From Pyrrhoderma lamaoense (lineage: Eukaryota > Basidiomycota > Agaricomycetes > Hymenochaetales > Hymenochaetaceae): 64,000 bases of DNA. This document shows positions 12,301 through 22,809 of the stretch, piece after piece (position 1 is the stretch's first letter; each line of letters opens with the position of its first letter). Under the pieces are notes generated by a model. The model did not search any database and had not been told where the DNA came from. It saw only the letters and a list, made by a program, of their open reading frames with translations. The position numbers were made by a program, and so were the translations under genes. Location of the stretch: positions 310,001 through 374,000 of the forward strand of contig NBAZ01000005.1 in assembly GCA_002794735.1 (NCBI GenBank), written 5' to 3'.

Positions 12301-13649
12301 ATGCGACTGTCTATTCAGAGTCTTCCATCAGAACTTTTGAGTCAAGTTTTTATACATACTCTCCCTGAAAACTCATGCTTCAGCACCTTTTTCTCTCCTC
12401 TCCTATTAACTCATGTATGCTGCTATTGGCGGTCAGTGGCCATAGCAACTCATGAGCTTTGGTCGACTATTATGATTAGAAACCATGCAATGAAGCGTCG
12501 GGATATACACTCCCTTCTCAACCTCTGGCTTGAGCGCTCTGCAGCCAGGCTTCTCGATATTGTTTTGGACATATATTTTATCGACGATCTTGCCAGTAAT
12601 CTAATCATGCAGGAATTTGTAAAAAGACAGGAAGGATATAAGGCTCTTTTGAAGACCTTTTCTCAGCATCTTGGCCGTATACGTAAAGTGCAAGGCAATA
12701 TACCAGTTTCTATAGTACCAGATTTGCATCTGGAAAATATGGTCGTTTAGAGACATTGAGATTGAGTGGTACACTTGATGTTGTATCCTCAGCACGTCCT
12801 TTGCATCTTGAAGTGCATAATGCATTGCCCGAACTACGAACCATTTCTTTAGAAAATCTTGGGCTTGATCATACACTACTAGGACATCAGTCTCAACTCA
12901 CACGTTTAGAACTCTCAAAAATGCGCAATCCTACATGGATGAGCTGCCGGAGTGCACTAGACATCCTAGTGTCTCTTCCAAAACTGCAAATAGTCTACAT
13001 CGATCTCAACCGTCCCGATGAACCTGCGAGACCTACACCATCAAGTAAACGCATAGTACTACCAAATCTCCAGTCTCTGTACATTGGTTGGGAAAATTGG
13101 CAAGCACTCATCGATCCTGAGTCTCTTTTACTATCTATATCCGCTCCCAACCTTAAGCGACTAGCTCTTTGTGGTGAATTGGATAGAGTATCATATAGAT
13201 GGGAAGCTTTATATAAGTTCATCATAGGAAGTGAATGCCCTCCGCTTACCCATCTTGCAATATCTGAAACCGGGCCGGTAGACTTTTGTCTTGAAGAAGT
13301 TTTAAAGTGTACTTCAGGGTTGACTCATCTTATTTTGGCATATGGTCCTGCGTTAGTCTCATTTCTTCGAAATCTTGAATGGGATGGATCTGGAGAACAA
13401 CTATGTCCAAAACTGAGCACATTACATATATGTGATGAGTTGATTTCAGTTGATTTGATGGTACCCATTCTTCAAAGTCGTAAGAATGTAATAAAAGAGG
13501 TAGTAAAATGCCAGTGCCTCCATCTTTCGGAGGAGGATTGGCTGAGCATTGAGCGGATGGGAGTCGCTGTCTCTCCGCCGTTTTCAGATGATGGTTACAC
13601 ATTCCCAGAAGAATGCTTACCTCGCCACGTATTTCTCGATGGCCTGTGA
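12301..13649 (+). CDS. F-box protein with leucine-rich C-terminal region
   Basis: The product begins MRLSIQSLPSELLSQVFIHT, a clear F-box (the adaptor that binds Skp1 in SCF ubiquitin ligases), followed by LLTHVCCYWRSVAIATHELW, as in the large F-box families of agaricomycetes. The remainder is Leu-rich with irregular repeats (LPELRTISLENLGLDHTLLG; LTRLELSKM; LTHLAISETGPVDFCLEEVL) that probably form a substrate-binding LRR-like solenoid. It is effectively a single-exon gene of about 449 codons, as is common in this family. The frame breaks once: the upstream part stops at 12748-12750, and one extra A in the AAAA run at 12734-12737 joins it to YGRLETLRLSGTLDV. The substrate is unknown. Confidence 0.85.
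12734..12737 (+). other. Likely one-base deletion in the F-box gene
   Basis: An AAAA run separates two frames that together make one continuous Leu-rich protein. No splice signals fit here, so a one-base loss is the simplest reading. Confidence 0.65.
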
Positions 13650-14927
13650 TATGATTGTACCAACAAAATTATATATACATAACTTCATCTGTACTTACAA
13701 GTATCTAATCCTCAGCACCGTGACTCTAAGTAAAAGATTTAATGAACTGGTATAAGGACGGGAAAGCCTAGTCGATGTCTTATTTGTATCATCGTATAGA
13801 TGCGCCTTTAATATAACTGTGTGAGAATGGGTTAGACGGTGCTCTACATTGCTGATTGTGTCCCGACATTTGTTTGAGTAGCCGTGCAAAGGGTAAAGTC
13901 ATTTTAAACAATCGTCAACAATAAAGTCATATACATCATGATGCCTCACTTTCTAGATTATCAGCCGTGAAGAATGTCTATTTTGTCGAAATTAGATGAC
14001 AACACAATCTTAGGGGACGGGGAGGGGTTTTTTCATGAAATACTTGATTGACGCATTACTCAATTGAGTTGTATGCGACCTGAACTTCAAGTCCAATGTA
14101 TTGCATGCTCTGCAAAAAATCATTCACCTCGTATAGGAAAAAGATGCCATTTCAGCTTGAGGTGTGATGATATCGTGAACACGAGATCTTGAATGTTTTA
14201 ATTGATTATTGTGATAATTGTTTGATAAATACATGCATTTCGTAGATTAATAACGACACGCATGGGTTACAAACACAAATTCAGACAGTAATTTCCTTTT
14301 AGGACAGCAGATCACAGTTGACTCAGGATCACAAGTATGAAAATTCTTGTCTCCTGATCATGAACTAGTGCTCACAAAGTAGGGACTCTGGACGGCTTCC
14401 TGTTATGTTCTAGATGGATCATTTTCGTGGACTACTCGCCCTTGTACTGCTGTGCTTTACTTCATCCGACTATTACTTGTTTCATCACTCATAGAAGCCA
14501 CTTTTCGCCTGCTTCAAACGTCATCCGATGCATAGGCTCAACTCGCTAAGACCGAGGTGTTGAACTTTCATCTAAGGATTCTAGGCTACAAAAACCATCC
14601 GCAGCTCGTCGGGCACCAGTATTCTTCACTGGCCAACTTTCTTATGTCCCAAGGACAAGAGTCTACTCTCCTCTCTTCGAGGCTTTTTGAAAAAATAGGA
14701 TAATATGATTTCTGAAACTCCGGATTGAGAAGAATCGAACTTTCACTAGTCCGTCATGTGTCTGTAGTGCGCAGTTTATTTACATTGTTGGGCTCGAAAT
14801 ACACTTTACACTAGAATAGCCGACGCTTGTACTTGCGATGGAACACGGCTATGACAGATTCTATGTCATCTCAACTCCTCGTATGAAGTATTCTTTTGCA
14901 CAACGGGGTCCGAAAGTATAGAATATG
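13650..14927. other. Intergenic, no gene seen
   Basis: About 1.3 kb of AT-rich sequence with no open frame of interest and no recognised RNA gene. The right end leads into the KEP-A promoter; a CGGGGTCCGA stretch at about 14904-14913 is shared with the region upstream of KEP-B. Confidence 0.5.
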
Positions 14928-14938
14928 CTGCGCCGCAG
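14928..14938 (+). promoter_or_regulatory. CTGCGCCGCAG motif upstream of KEP-A
   Basis: An 11-bp near-palindrome ending 191 bp before the KEP-A start codon. The same core lies upstream of KEP-B (35182-35192) and KEP-D (37511-37521, opposite orientation relative to the gene). The spaced CGG/CCG triplets recall zinc-cluster transcription factor sites, which is inference. Confidence 0.55.
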
Positions 14939-15046
14939 TTTTAACCCTTCTATTCGAGTACGAACATTTGCCGCTTCACCTAAAAAATTGTATCTGATTA
15001 GATGGTGTTCTAAGAATAGAGGGGGTAATCAAACATATCCAAAACA

Positions 15047-15054
15047 TATAAAAA
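15047..15054 (+). promoter_or_regulatory. TATA box of KEP-A
   Basis: TATAAAAA lies about 76 bp before the start codon. KEP-B has TATAAAAG at the matching position (35059-35066). Confidence 0.55.
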
Positions 15055-15129
15055 CGCTCAAAATATACACTGAAAACCTCAGCCCAGTCCTCCTCTCATC
15101 CCAAGCACTTCGTTTTCAAAAGTCTAATC

Positions 15130-16227
15130 ATGCTCTTCAAGCAACTCGTCCTCTTGGCCGTTATGGCATCAGCACTCGCTGCTCCTGTATGTGAAATATC
15201 ATATTCAATCTTTCTACCTAAATGCTTACTTTCATACTAGATGCCAAATCCTGATCAAGGAAACGGTATCCAGCCTGGTGGTCCCGAGATTCCTGCCGCT
15301 TCCCCAGTACCTCCTGTGACATCACCTGCCCCAGTTCACCCGCCTTCGAAGAGAGGAAATGACCCGAAGCCTGTTCCTCAGCCTCCGGTGACCACTCCCG
15401 CTCCGATTCCAGACCAGAAACCGCATGGTCGTCGTGATGACAAGGGAAATCCTGCTCCCCCACCAATCTCTTCTCCAGTTCCTCCTCCAAAGGACCATGG
15501 AAAGCGTGATGACAAGAAACACGTTCCTCCTCCAGCAACGACTTCCCCAGTTCCGCCAAAGGATCATGGAAAGCGTGACGACAAGGACAAGCCAGTACCA
15601 CCTCCGACTACTTCCCCAGTACCTCCCCCACCAAAGGGACAAGGGAAGCGTGATGGACAGGCACCCCCACCTCCTCCCCCAACTACCTCTCCAGCTCCTC
15701 CACCAAAGGATCATGGAAAACGTGATGACAAGGACAAACCGTCTCCTCCTCCCCCAACATCTCCGGTTCCTCCACCTCCTAAGGGACAAGGAAAGCGTGA
15801 CGGTCAAGCTCCTCCTCCGCCACCCGCTACCTCTCCGGTCCCGCCCCCACACGGAAAGCGTGATGACAAGGATAAACCATTCCCTCCACCGACGCCTTCT
15901 CCAGTACCGCCAAAGGAGCATGGAAAGCGTGGTGATGAGGGTAAGCCCGCACCACCTCCTCCGACTGCCTCCCCAGTTCCTCCGCCACAGAAGGGACAAG
16001 GAAAGCGTGATGGACAGGCACCTCCTCCTCCACCAGTGACCTCACCAGTTCCTCCACCAAAGGATCATGGAAAGCGTGAGGACAAAGACAAGCCAATCCC
16101 ACCTCCAGCCACCTCTCCGATCCCGCCTCCTCAAAAGGGACAGGGAAAGCGCGATGACCGCTCGCATCCACCCCCAACAGTCACCTCACCTCTTCCTCCT
16201 AAGGATCCTAAGCCCACTCACGCTTAA
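15130..16227 (+). CDS. KEP-A: secreted proline-rich precursor with 12 dibasic cleavage sites
   Basis: Exon 1 (15130-15186) encodes a 19-residue signal peptide, MLFKQLVLLAVMASALAAP. A 54-nt intron (15187-15240) separates it from exon 2 (15241-16227, 328 residues). Exon 2 is almost wholly repeats of 20-26 residues, each Pro-rich with TSPVPPP-like cores and closed by Lys-Arg (once Arg-Arg). Twelve such sites give 13 predicted peptides. Inner units alternate between two types: DDKDKP... and DGQAPPPPP..., and most end in DHGKR or GQGKR. The design (signal peptide, repeats, KR sites) is that of fungal Kex2-processed repeat proteins, a class that includes mating pheromone precursors and precursors of some peptide natural products. 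The peptides here are unlike any I recognise. The frame is intact. Function unknown: signalling, cell-wall and antimicrobial roles are all open. Confidence 0.85.
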
Positions 16228-16563
16228 ACTTGCCAACTGACGTTTTCGTCCTCTATCACATAATGTCTAAAATCTCCTTTTGTTGATACCAGAATTCAAT
16301 AGTCTCTTTCTTCACTCGTTAATCATTCTTATTTTTTTCCTTCCTTTATCCTTTTTGGACAATCTATCTCTAGCATGTTGATAGTCACTCGTTTATATAT
16401 TCCTGACTCTTAATAGCTCTAGGACCAATTATGAATATGATCTAGTTGGATTTACAAACTTTAAAACCCTGAGACTGATCACATTCAAATCCAATATTGT
16501 TACGTAAGCCTTAAACTGGGATGAACTCAATTTGCAGCACTTTGTTTGTGAACATAAGAAATC
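16228..16563. other. Intergenic, no gene seen
   Basis: The KEP-A 3' end followed by the short MAF promoter. T-rich with no motif of note. Similarity to KEP-B stops at the stop codon. Confidence 0.5.
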
Positions 16564-17776
16564 ATGGCACCCAAGCATCAGGCTGTCAAATCTCATGCTC
16601 TCAAAGTACCAGGACTTACTAAACTTAGCGGGAAACGTGTTATTCTGGCCTCGGCAAGCCCTCGGAGAAAGGAGATTCTATCGACCTTCGTGCGTCATTC
16701 CTATTAGCACTGGATTGCTATCCGTCGGAGTTACTTATTTAGAACGACAACACTATGCAACTTGCTATCATCTCTACGCAATATTATTTCGTCCCGCTAT
16801 TGACACAATCATCTCCGGGTGTCTGACTTGAACACATTACTATGGATAATGGTCAATGGCAATCATATACATAGGGCCTAGAGCCTGAGATTGTACCATC
16901 TAAATTTGAGGAGAATCTTCCAGTGAGCTCGTTTGAGGATATACATGAATATCCTGTAGCAACTGCTACTCAAAAGGCAGTTGAGGTATACGAAAGACTA
17001 GTGGTGGGTACCACTGTCTATATTATGGTTTCAAGGCTCTTGTCTCTAAAACAAACCTACTTTAGGCAGAGAATCCGGATGATCCACCAGAACTTGTCAT
17101 CGGGGGTGAGTTTGATTCCCAATTAATCTATTATATTCTATCATTAATGTCATGATGTCTCCCTTCAAAGCTGATACCGTCGTTTTAACCCATGTTCTAC
17201 CTGCTCACTCTGGCATCGACAGTTCACTACTGCCTCAGATCCGACCAGAAATCTTGGAAAAGCCGACCTCAAAGGCAGATAACCTACGGATGCTACTTGA
17301 TCTTAATGGCTCTGCGTGTGAAGTTGTCACTGGTGTCTCTTTAGGTATGTATTTTCTATTCTTGTTCTGACAGCCATGATTAAAGCAATCATTCTGCAAA
17401 CATAATAAATCTAGTATATCCAATTCTTCATGCACCAGGCTACGAAATCAAGTAAGAGAGTATCTCTTCCACCAAACTCAGCTTTAAATAATTAATATCT
17501 CATACCTTCAAATTTTCTTTCAACAATTAACCCAGATCAATAGACGAACGCACAATAGTCCACTTCGCCGAATGCCCCGAACATCTTTTGACCGCTTACG
17601 CCGACAGTGGGGAGGGAATTGACCGAGCAGGTGGCTTTGCCATACAGGGTCTAGGCGGGATGCTCATTAGGAAAGTTGATGGAGACTATAACAATGTTGT
17701 AGGGTTTCCCGCCGCCTCGTTTTTTAAGTTTCTTGATATGCTTGTCGAGGATGAGGATGATTTCTTGGAGATGTAA
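16564..17776 (+). CDS. Maf/ASMTL-like nucleotide pyrophosphatase
   Basis: Maf-family proteins are house-cleaning nucleoside triphosphate pyrophosphatases that hydrolyse non-canonical or modified dNTP/NTPs. The start at 16564 gives MAPKHQAVKSHAL, then the signature KRVILASASPRRKEILSTF. After a 185-nt intron (16690-16874) come GLEPEIVPSKFEENLPVSSF, ATATQKAVEVYERLV, NPDDPPELVIG, ADTVVLTHVL with the catalytic Asp region, KADNLRMLLDLNG with EVVTGVSL, and finally DSGEGIDRAGGFAIQGLGGM...VVGFPAASFF. The conserved SASPRR, ADTVV and GKAG-like (DRAGGFAIQG) blocks are all present. Five introns. The stop is TAA at 17774-17776. Intact apart from the need to splice the unusually long first intron. Confidence 0.88.
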
Positions 17777-18139
17777 TTCTTACAACCAGATTTGTATCAG
17801 GGATAAAACGTACGAGTATTAGTACACGGGTCGTTCAGAGAAATTTCAAAGTTCGCTTGATCTTGTATTCTTTAGCATATAGACAGCGCGTGAAAACATC
17901 TCTCGGTTCCACATGTCTATGATTTAGATACTGAGGGCAAGCATTTATATACATGTACACGTATACAAGGTATGCATATATACTATCTTTTATCCATTAT
18001 ATTATATACATACATCAAAATACCTTGACCTTACTGTCACACATGATGCTAATGCAAGGAGAGCATAGAAAGAGAAATAAAAGAGAAAAGAATAATATAT
18101 TATCCGTTAACCACTACAAATAACCAACCAATAAATCAA
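17777..18139. other. AT-rich convergent intergenic region
   Basis: It lies between the 3' ends of the Maf-like gene and ERV41. It contains runs of alternating TATA/TACA sequence (about 17945-18015) and A-rich tracts, suited to 3' ends on both strands. No gene seen. Confidence 0.5.
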
Positions 18140-20064
18140 TTAATCCATTTTCTTGTCCTCCTTCCCACTGATCTTCCTAGGCGGTCCCTGCCCATTAGCA
18201 GCAGGTGAAGAATGCGGCCCAAACCCGAATCCGGGCCCCGCTAGTGGTGAATTTGGAAGCGGGAATGGGAAAGGGCTAACAGGAGTCGACTTGTACCCAG
18301 CTGGGTTTGGAGACGTGGGGAATCCACTGGCAGGAGAAGGAGAATAAGGACCTGCACTCGCGGGATTTGGAGTAGGTGGTAACAACCCCCCTTGTTGTGC
18401 CGCAAAACTCTGGGGAACACTAGCAGAGTTTACTCCAAATCCGTAAGCTGAGCGATTATAAGGGTGCGCAGAACTCGGTACAGAACCAACCGCCGGAGAG
18501 TAAATCCCTGGATTAGGTGAATTTACATAACTCGCATATGGCGACGAAGTTGCAGTGGAGTTATAGCTATTCTGTCTTAACCCGGCAGCAGGTCTAGATC
18601 TCAAATCCCCTCCAACCCATTTTCTTCTGGTTTGAGCACCGGACGCCTCGGCTGCAACAAGTCCAGCTTGCTTGTCCGCTCCAGAAACGACGTCAATCGC
18701 TTTGGCGGAGATACGGAATGCCCAGCCTGCGCAGCACCATACCCCTCCTACTACGCCGACTACTCGGATGAGGAATTGGATGAATGAAGTTGTGCGTTGG
18801 TGGACGATCATATTGATCGGTTCGAGATCGAACTTGAAGAATATCCCAGGAGTACCTTCGTTATGCTCAAGGATACGGGTGTAATGTGTTACACTGTATT
18901 GGTTTGTATGGAGTGGGCTAGACCCTGGAGCGATGTAAGTTGTCGGAACGACAGAGAGGTAATACTGGTACGCGATGAACGCTAGTGGAAGTAGATTGAT
19001 ATGATTGATACCTTAAATATTAAGCTGCTTGACTTACGATCATGAGTAACTTCAAAGGTATTCTTTAGTGGCTGGGTCATTTCTGGGAAGTAAGGACCGA
19101 AGGAGAAGTCAGTTATGATATGAGAAAGATTCATTTCTACAGAACATCATTAGAAGCTATTCCAGAGTAATATATGAATCTCACGTACTGGAGTGATCAA
19201 CATGTTCTATACTACGATACCCATGTCCGGCGGTTGTGACATGTAAGTTCGCTGAGTTGGAAGTCAGTTACTCAATCTGCTTAACTATGGTTACCAAGGC
19301 AAAAGCGTACCAGTAACTTTCTTGACCTCCATACTTCCATATATCCTACAAGCAGATCCATCTGGCTTATAGTTGTACGTGGTCTAAATTTATCCCTATT
19401 TCTTCTAAAGAGGATATCAAAAAACCTCTAGATGAACGGGATTGCGCCACGGCCTGCCGAGCATCAAGTGAAGTGGTGTGGGCTCTAAGATAATGAACAA
19501 ATAGTATGAGTATGGCTACTTTGTAGTAATGGATACCTGAGCTTACTGCAGTGACTCAGCTTGTGAAACGTCGAAAAGAGTCTAATATATAGAGTCAATA
19601 TAGTGTTCACATATGCACAATATTAAACTAGCTTACCCCATCTCTTCTGAACCCATCACTAAGATAAAGTCGGTCGCCAACAGCATCACGCAAATCTACG
19701 CTAAGATCTAGTTTTAGTGATTATTGTGTCAGAGTTAGTCCTATCTTGATATGTGGTTAAGAAAGTACTTACATCGACAAGGCATATTCACAACCAAGTC
19801 AATGTTCACATTCATGAAACTTTTCTCGTTCTTATCGATACCGAACTTATAAGTAGGCCATCCCCAGATAAATTCAGCAATATCATTTACGACTAGTAGG
19901 AAAGAGATGAAAGCCACAAGAATAGTGAGGAAACCTCGACCGCCCGAGCGTGTTTTGTAAGTGGAGGGTAATTTGGGAAATGCATCGAATTGGTTGAGAG
20001 CAGCAGGGGCAACCTTGTCTAGTTTATCGAGGATGGATTCCTCTGTAGGAGATGGGGGCGACAT
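18140..20064 (-). CDS. ERV41: ER-Golgi transport protein Erv41/ERGIC2-like, with long Pro/Ser-rich tail
   Basis: Erv41, with Erv46, forms a COPII/COPI cargo receptor cycling between ER and Golgi. The start at 20064 gives MSPPSPTEESILDKLDKVAP, then NQFDAFPKLPSTYKTRSGGR, a membrane segment GFLTILVAFISFLLVV, and DLVVNMPCR joined to LSVDLRDAVGDRLYLSDGF. Later exons give NLSHIITDFSFGPYFPEMTQ and QYYLSVVPTTYIAPG. A second membrane segment, FIQFLIRVVGVVGGVWCCAG, follows. The two-membrane-anchor plan with a luminal domain fits the family. After the second anchor there is a cytosolic tail of about 170 residues rich in Pro, Ser, Gly and Asn (for example SSPYASYVNSPNPGIYSP), longer than in yeast Erv41. 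It ends GKEDKKMD, with the stop at 18140-18142. At least eight exons. Confidence 0.85.
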
Positions 20065-20515
20065 GGGCGTCTGAGAGCCCTCCTAAGATGTGGCCAGAAA
20101 GCAAAGGGAAAAGAAAGGTGTAAGTTTCAAAGTTGCTGGCACCGGACTTGTACTTAGTAGTTACACGACGTGTCACATTCCGCGACCCGGAGATCACTGG
20201 GTTATTATTCAATAATTAGCCATGTGGCACTTTAATTCCTTGATTTTTGATATTTTCTTCTGCCTTCTTTGCTAATAAGGTACACTATTTAATATTGTAG
20301 TAGCTGAACAGCATGTCAATTTCTATTCGTAAAGCTGTTTATATACTTTTTCTCCTGAAAAAATACCAAATCTGGAACGGATCTGGGCTTTGATAATTAC
20401 TAAATCAAGACCGACGCGTCTCCGAGGTATATCCCAATATTCCGGATCAGCATGTTTCTTTCAAACCATCTACATCACGACATCCTCACTGTTGTAGAAT
20501 AATCCTTTCTACTTC
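20065..20515. other. Divergent promoter region of ERV41 and the RING gene
   Basis: About 450 bases; no motif recognised with confidence. Confidence 0.45.
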
Positions 20516-22425
20516 ATGCCGTCAAAGTCTTCGAGCTTATACCTCGAGCAGACAGCTCCGACTTGGCCGCTTCTCACTGAAACACAGGCAGATCCTTTAC
20601 CTGGTCCTACCACTTTAGCCTCACATACCCGCGGTCCTCGCTACTCCCGTTCTCGCTCATTGCGTTCCAATTCAAGCTCAAACCCAAACTCAACTACAAG
20701 CTCTAGGTCTGTATCGAGGTCGAGAGTAGACTTAGACGCGGTGACGGAGCACGTGAGCGTGAGCGTAGTTGACAATGAAACAGGATTAACAGGCAATGGA
20801 AATGGTGCGGAGATGGATGGTGACGCGGGTGTACAACATATGGAAGTTGACGGAGGTGATGTCGCATCAGCTGATGAGAACATTGCTTCAGAGGATGCTA
20901 TTGAAGAACAGGCCCAATATCCTCACACTCACAGAAATGTAGTCCATCAAGGACGAAATACTTTACCTAGTGATGGAGCTGCATCTAGGAATTTACTAAC
21001 AGACCTTCTGCAATGCCGCAATACTTCTACGTCTGACAACACTGCCAACATTGACCCGAGCTCACCAATACAACCAGCTACTGGCCCCGGGCCATCATCC
21101 CAGCTAACGTATACTCGCACTCACAGACGCAACTCGTCTAGCTCAAATAAAATGAACATAGAATCTTTGTTGTCTTCTCCCTTGTCCCAGCCAATTGTTT
21201 TAGGCTTCAACAGTTCAGGACATCCTAATAGCAACACGTATCATGACATGCAAAATGGTGGATGTCTCTCCGCGACATCCTCTAACGTGGATCCAGTCGC
21301 AAACAGTACTCATTCCACTCGCAGATCGAGTGGAAAGAGAAGTGCTGGCAGTGGTACTAGTACTCGTGTACTTCGCTCATCTACACGAGACTCGCCACGG
21401 GTTACAAATCAATCTTGGGCTGGTAAGAAAGAAAATGAAGACTCCTCGGGAGAGCCTAACAACACCATGTTCGGAAAAGTAAGCGGGGTTGAGGCCTCTC
21501 ATATGTCGGAAGCACAACACAAGGGTAGAAGCAAAGGCAAAGGGAAGGAGAAGGAAAAAGAGGTGGAAACACAAGTCTCCACTAAGGATGAACATAGCGG
21601 GGCTCGTCTAAGTCAAAGAAGCGCCGGATAGAATATCTTGAAAGTAGAGAAGAGGAAGAAGAGTTATGGCCTAGACAAGATGAGCATTTAAATGAATATC
21701 ATGGTGTTGATCCATCAACGATTGCCGGCCCTTCAACCCTTCCATACCCTATACGAAGTCATAGCGATGCATCTTCACGCAAGCATCACGACAAGCGAGT
21801 TAAAGCTGAATCTCCATTTCCCATAAATGGCGAACTCCTTCCATCAAGTTCTCTAAACATTCCTACAACTCCTCGTAATACCCAGCGTCAATCCGACACA
21901 AACATCATCGACATATCCTCTTCACCCATAAAGACTCCAGTAAAAGTATTCGACTTGATGTCTTCACCTACTCACGATAAAACGCCTTCAACAATATCCT
22001 CAAACCATCTTCGTCCAGAACTGTTCAGAGTCAAAGCGGCATCACTTCCTCACAGCCTGTCGCAGAGTTTTGTTGTCCAATTTGTTTTTGTGCTCCAAGG
22101 GATGCGACACTCACGCTGTGTGGACACGTATTTTGTGGTGCTTGTTTGTTTGCAGCTGTTCGTGCTGCACCTCCGCCGAACGTGTACAGACCCACAGGTG
22201 TTCCGCCTAGGTGCGTATCGTCTCTCCTCTCTTCTCTACGTTATCCAGTTTCTTTGCACCACATCCAAAAGTTATATATTGACTGACCTCCCCTGCTCTC
22301 TTTTATCACCAATCAATCAACATTTTAGATGCCCAGTATGTCGAGCCCCTCTAGTTGGCTGGGATGGAAAGGGGGGAGGGGTCATCGGGCTCAAGATGCG
22401 TACGCTCATTGATATTTCAACATAG
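20516..22425 (+). CDS. RING-finger protein resembling SLX8/RNF4 SUMO-targeted ubiquitin ligase
   Basis: A long Ser/Asn-rich disordered N-terminus (MPSKSSSLYLEQTAPTW...) leads into a basic, Lys-rich patch (SSKSKKRRIEYLESREEEEE) and a stretch with short acidic-hydrophobic motifs such as TNIIDISSSP that look like SUMO-interacting motifs. The C-terminus is a C3HC4 RING: CPICFCAPRDATLTLCGHVF, CGACLF, then after an intron (about 22211-22329) CPVCRAPLVGWDGKGGGV, ending MRTLIDIST. The disordered, SIM-bearing head plus a C-terminal RING is the plan of Slx8/RNF4 ligases, which clear sumoylated proteins. Other RING proteins could look alike. The frame breaks twice by one base: in GGGG at 21599-21602 and AAA at 22002-22004. 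Both are mended by one added base. Confidence 0.72.
21599..21602 (+). other. Likely one-base deletion in the RING gene (first)
   Basis: One extra G links HSG to SSKSKKRRIEYLES, the frame that continues toward the RING. Confidence 0.6.
22002..22004 (+). other. Likely one-base deletion in the RING gene (second)
   Basis: One extra A links DKTPSTISS to KPSSSRTVQSQSGITSSQ and then to the RING's first cysteines. Confidence 0.6.
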
Positions 22426-22428
22426 AGC

Positions 22429-22809
22429 TTCTGAACATCAAATATTAATCATCCAATCCAATTCGAGTAATTTGTATCTACTTTTTATTTGCATTATCCA
22501 CATCTTATGCATCTTATACATGTAGCCGTATCATTATCAAGCATGTGACAGTGTACCCCAACCCCTCAAAATTCTCATGATAAGTTTGTCATATAACTGT
22601 TCCCTGTTACACTTCCGTGTAAAAACGTAATGACGATCTATATAATATATAATCAAAATCTGTGTACCTCCCTCATTGTATTGTAGAAGTATCCCTTATC
22701 GTCAAATGGACCCTACACATCACTTTTACATTCTAAACCTCTCAAGTTCCTACAGACTTCACAACAAGTCTTCTCGTTACACCAATCAAACCAGACCATG
22801 TCAAACCAA
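22429..22809. other. Convergent 3' region between the RING gene and THG1
   Basis: AT-rich, with likely polyadenylation sequences for both genes. No gene seen. Confidence 0.5.

Noticed and set aside
14700..14770. tRNA-like stretch (tccggattgagaagaatcgaac...)
   Set aside because: It has a GAATCGAAC-like piece only; no cloverleaf closes around it.
15322..15999. Long minus-strand open frame of 225 codons across KEP-A (and its twin on the plus strand across KEP-B, 34040-34549)
   Set aside because: It is rich in Arg, Trp and Gly because it is the complement of Pro/Lys repeats; the sense strand has the signal peptide, intron and KR sites.
15425..16039. Second plus-strand frame inside KEP-A (204 codons)
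   Set aside because: A shadow of the repeat in another phase, without a signal peptide.
15241..16227. Regular repeats as a CRISPR array or satellite
   Set aside because: Unit length varies, the repeats translate into one frame with ordered peptides, and no unique spacers exist.
16532..16831. 99-codon frame overlapping the Maf-like gene start
   Set aside because: It lies in another phase; the SASPRR signature is in the frame starting at 16564, and most of the rest is its first intron.
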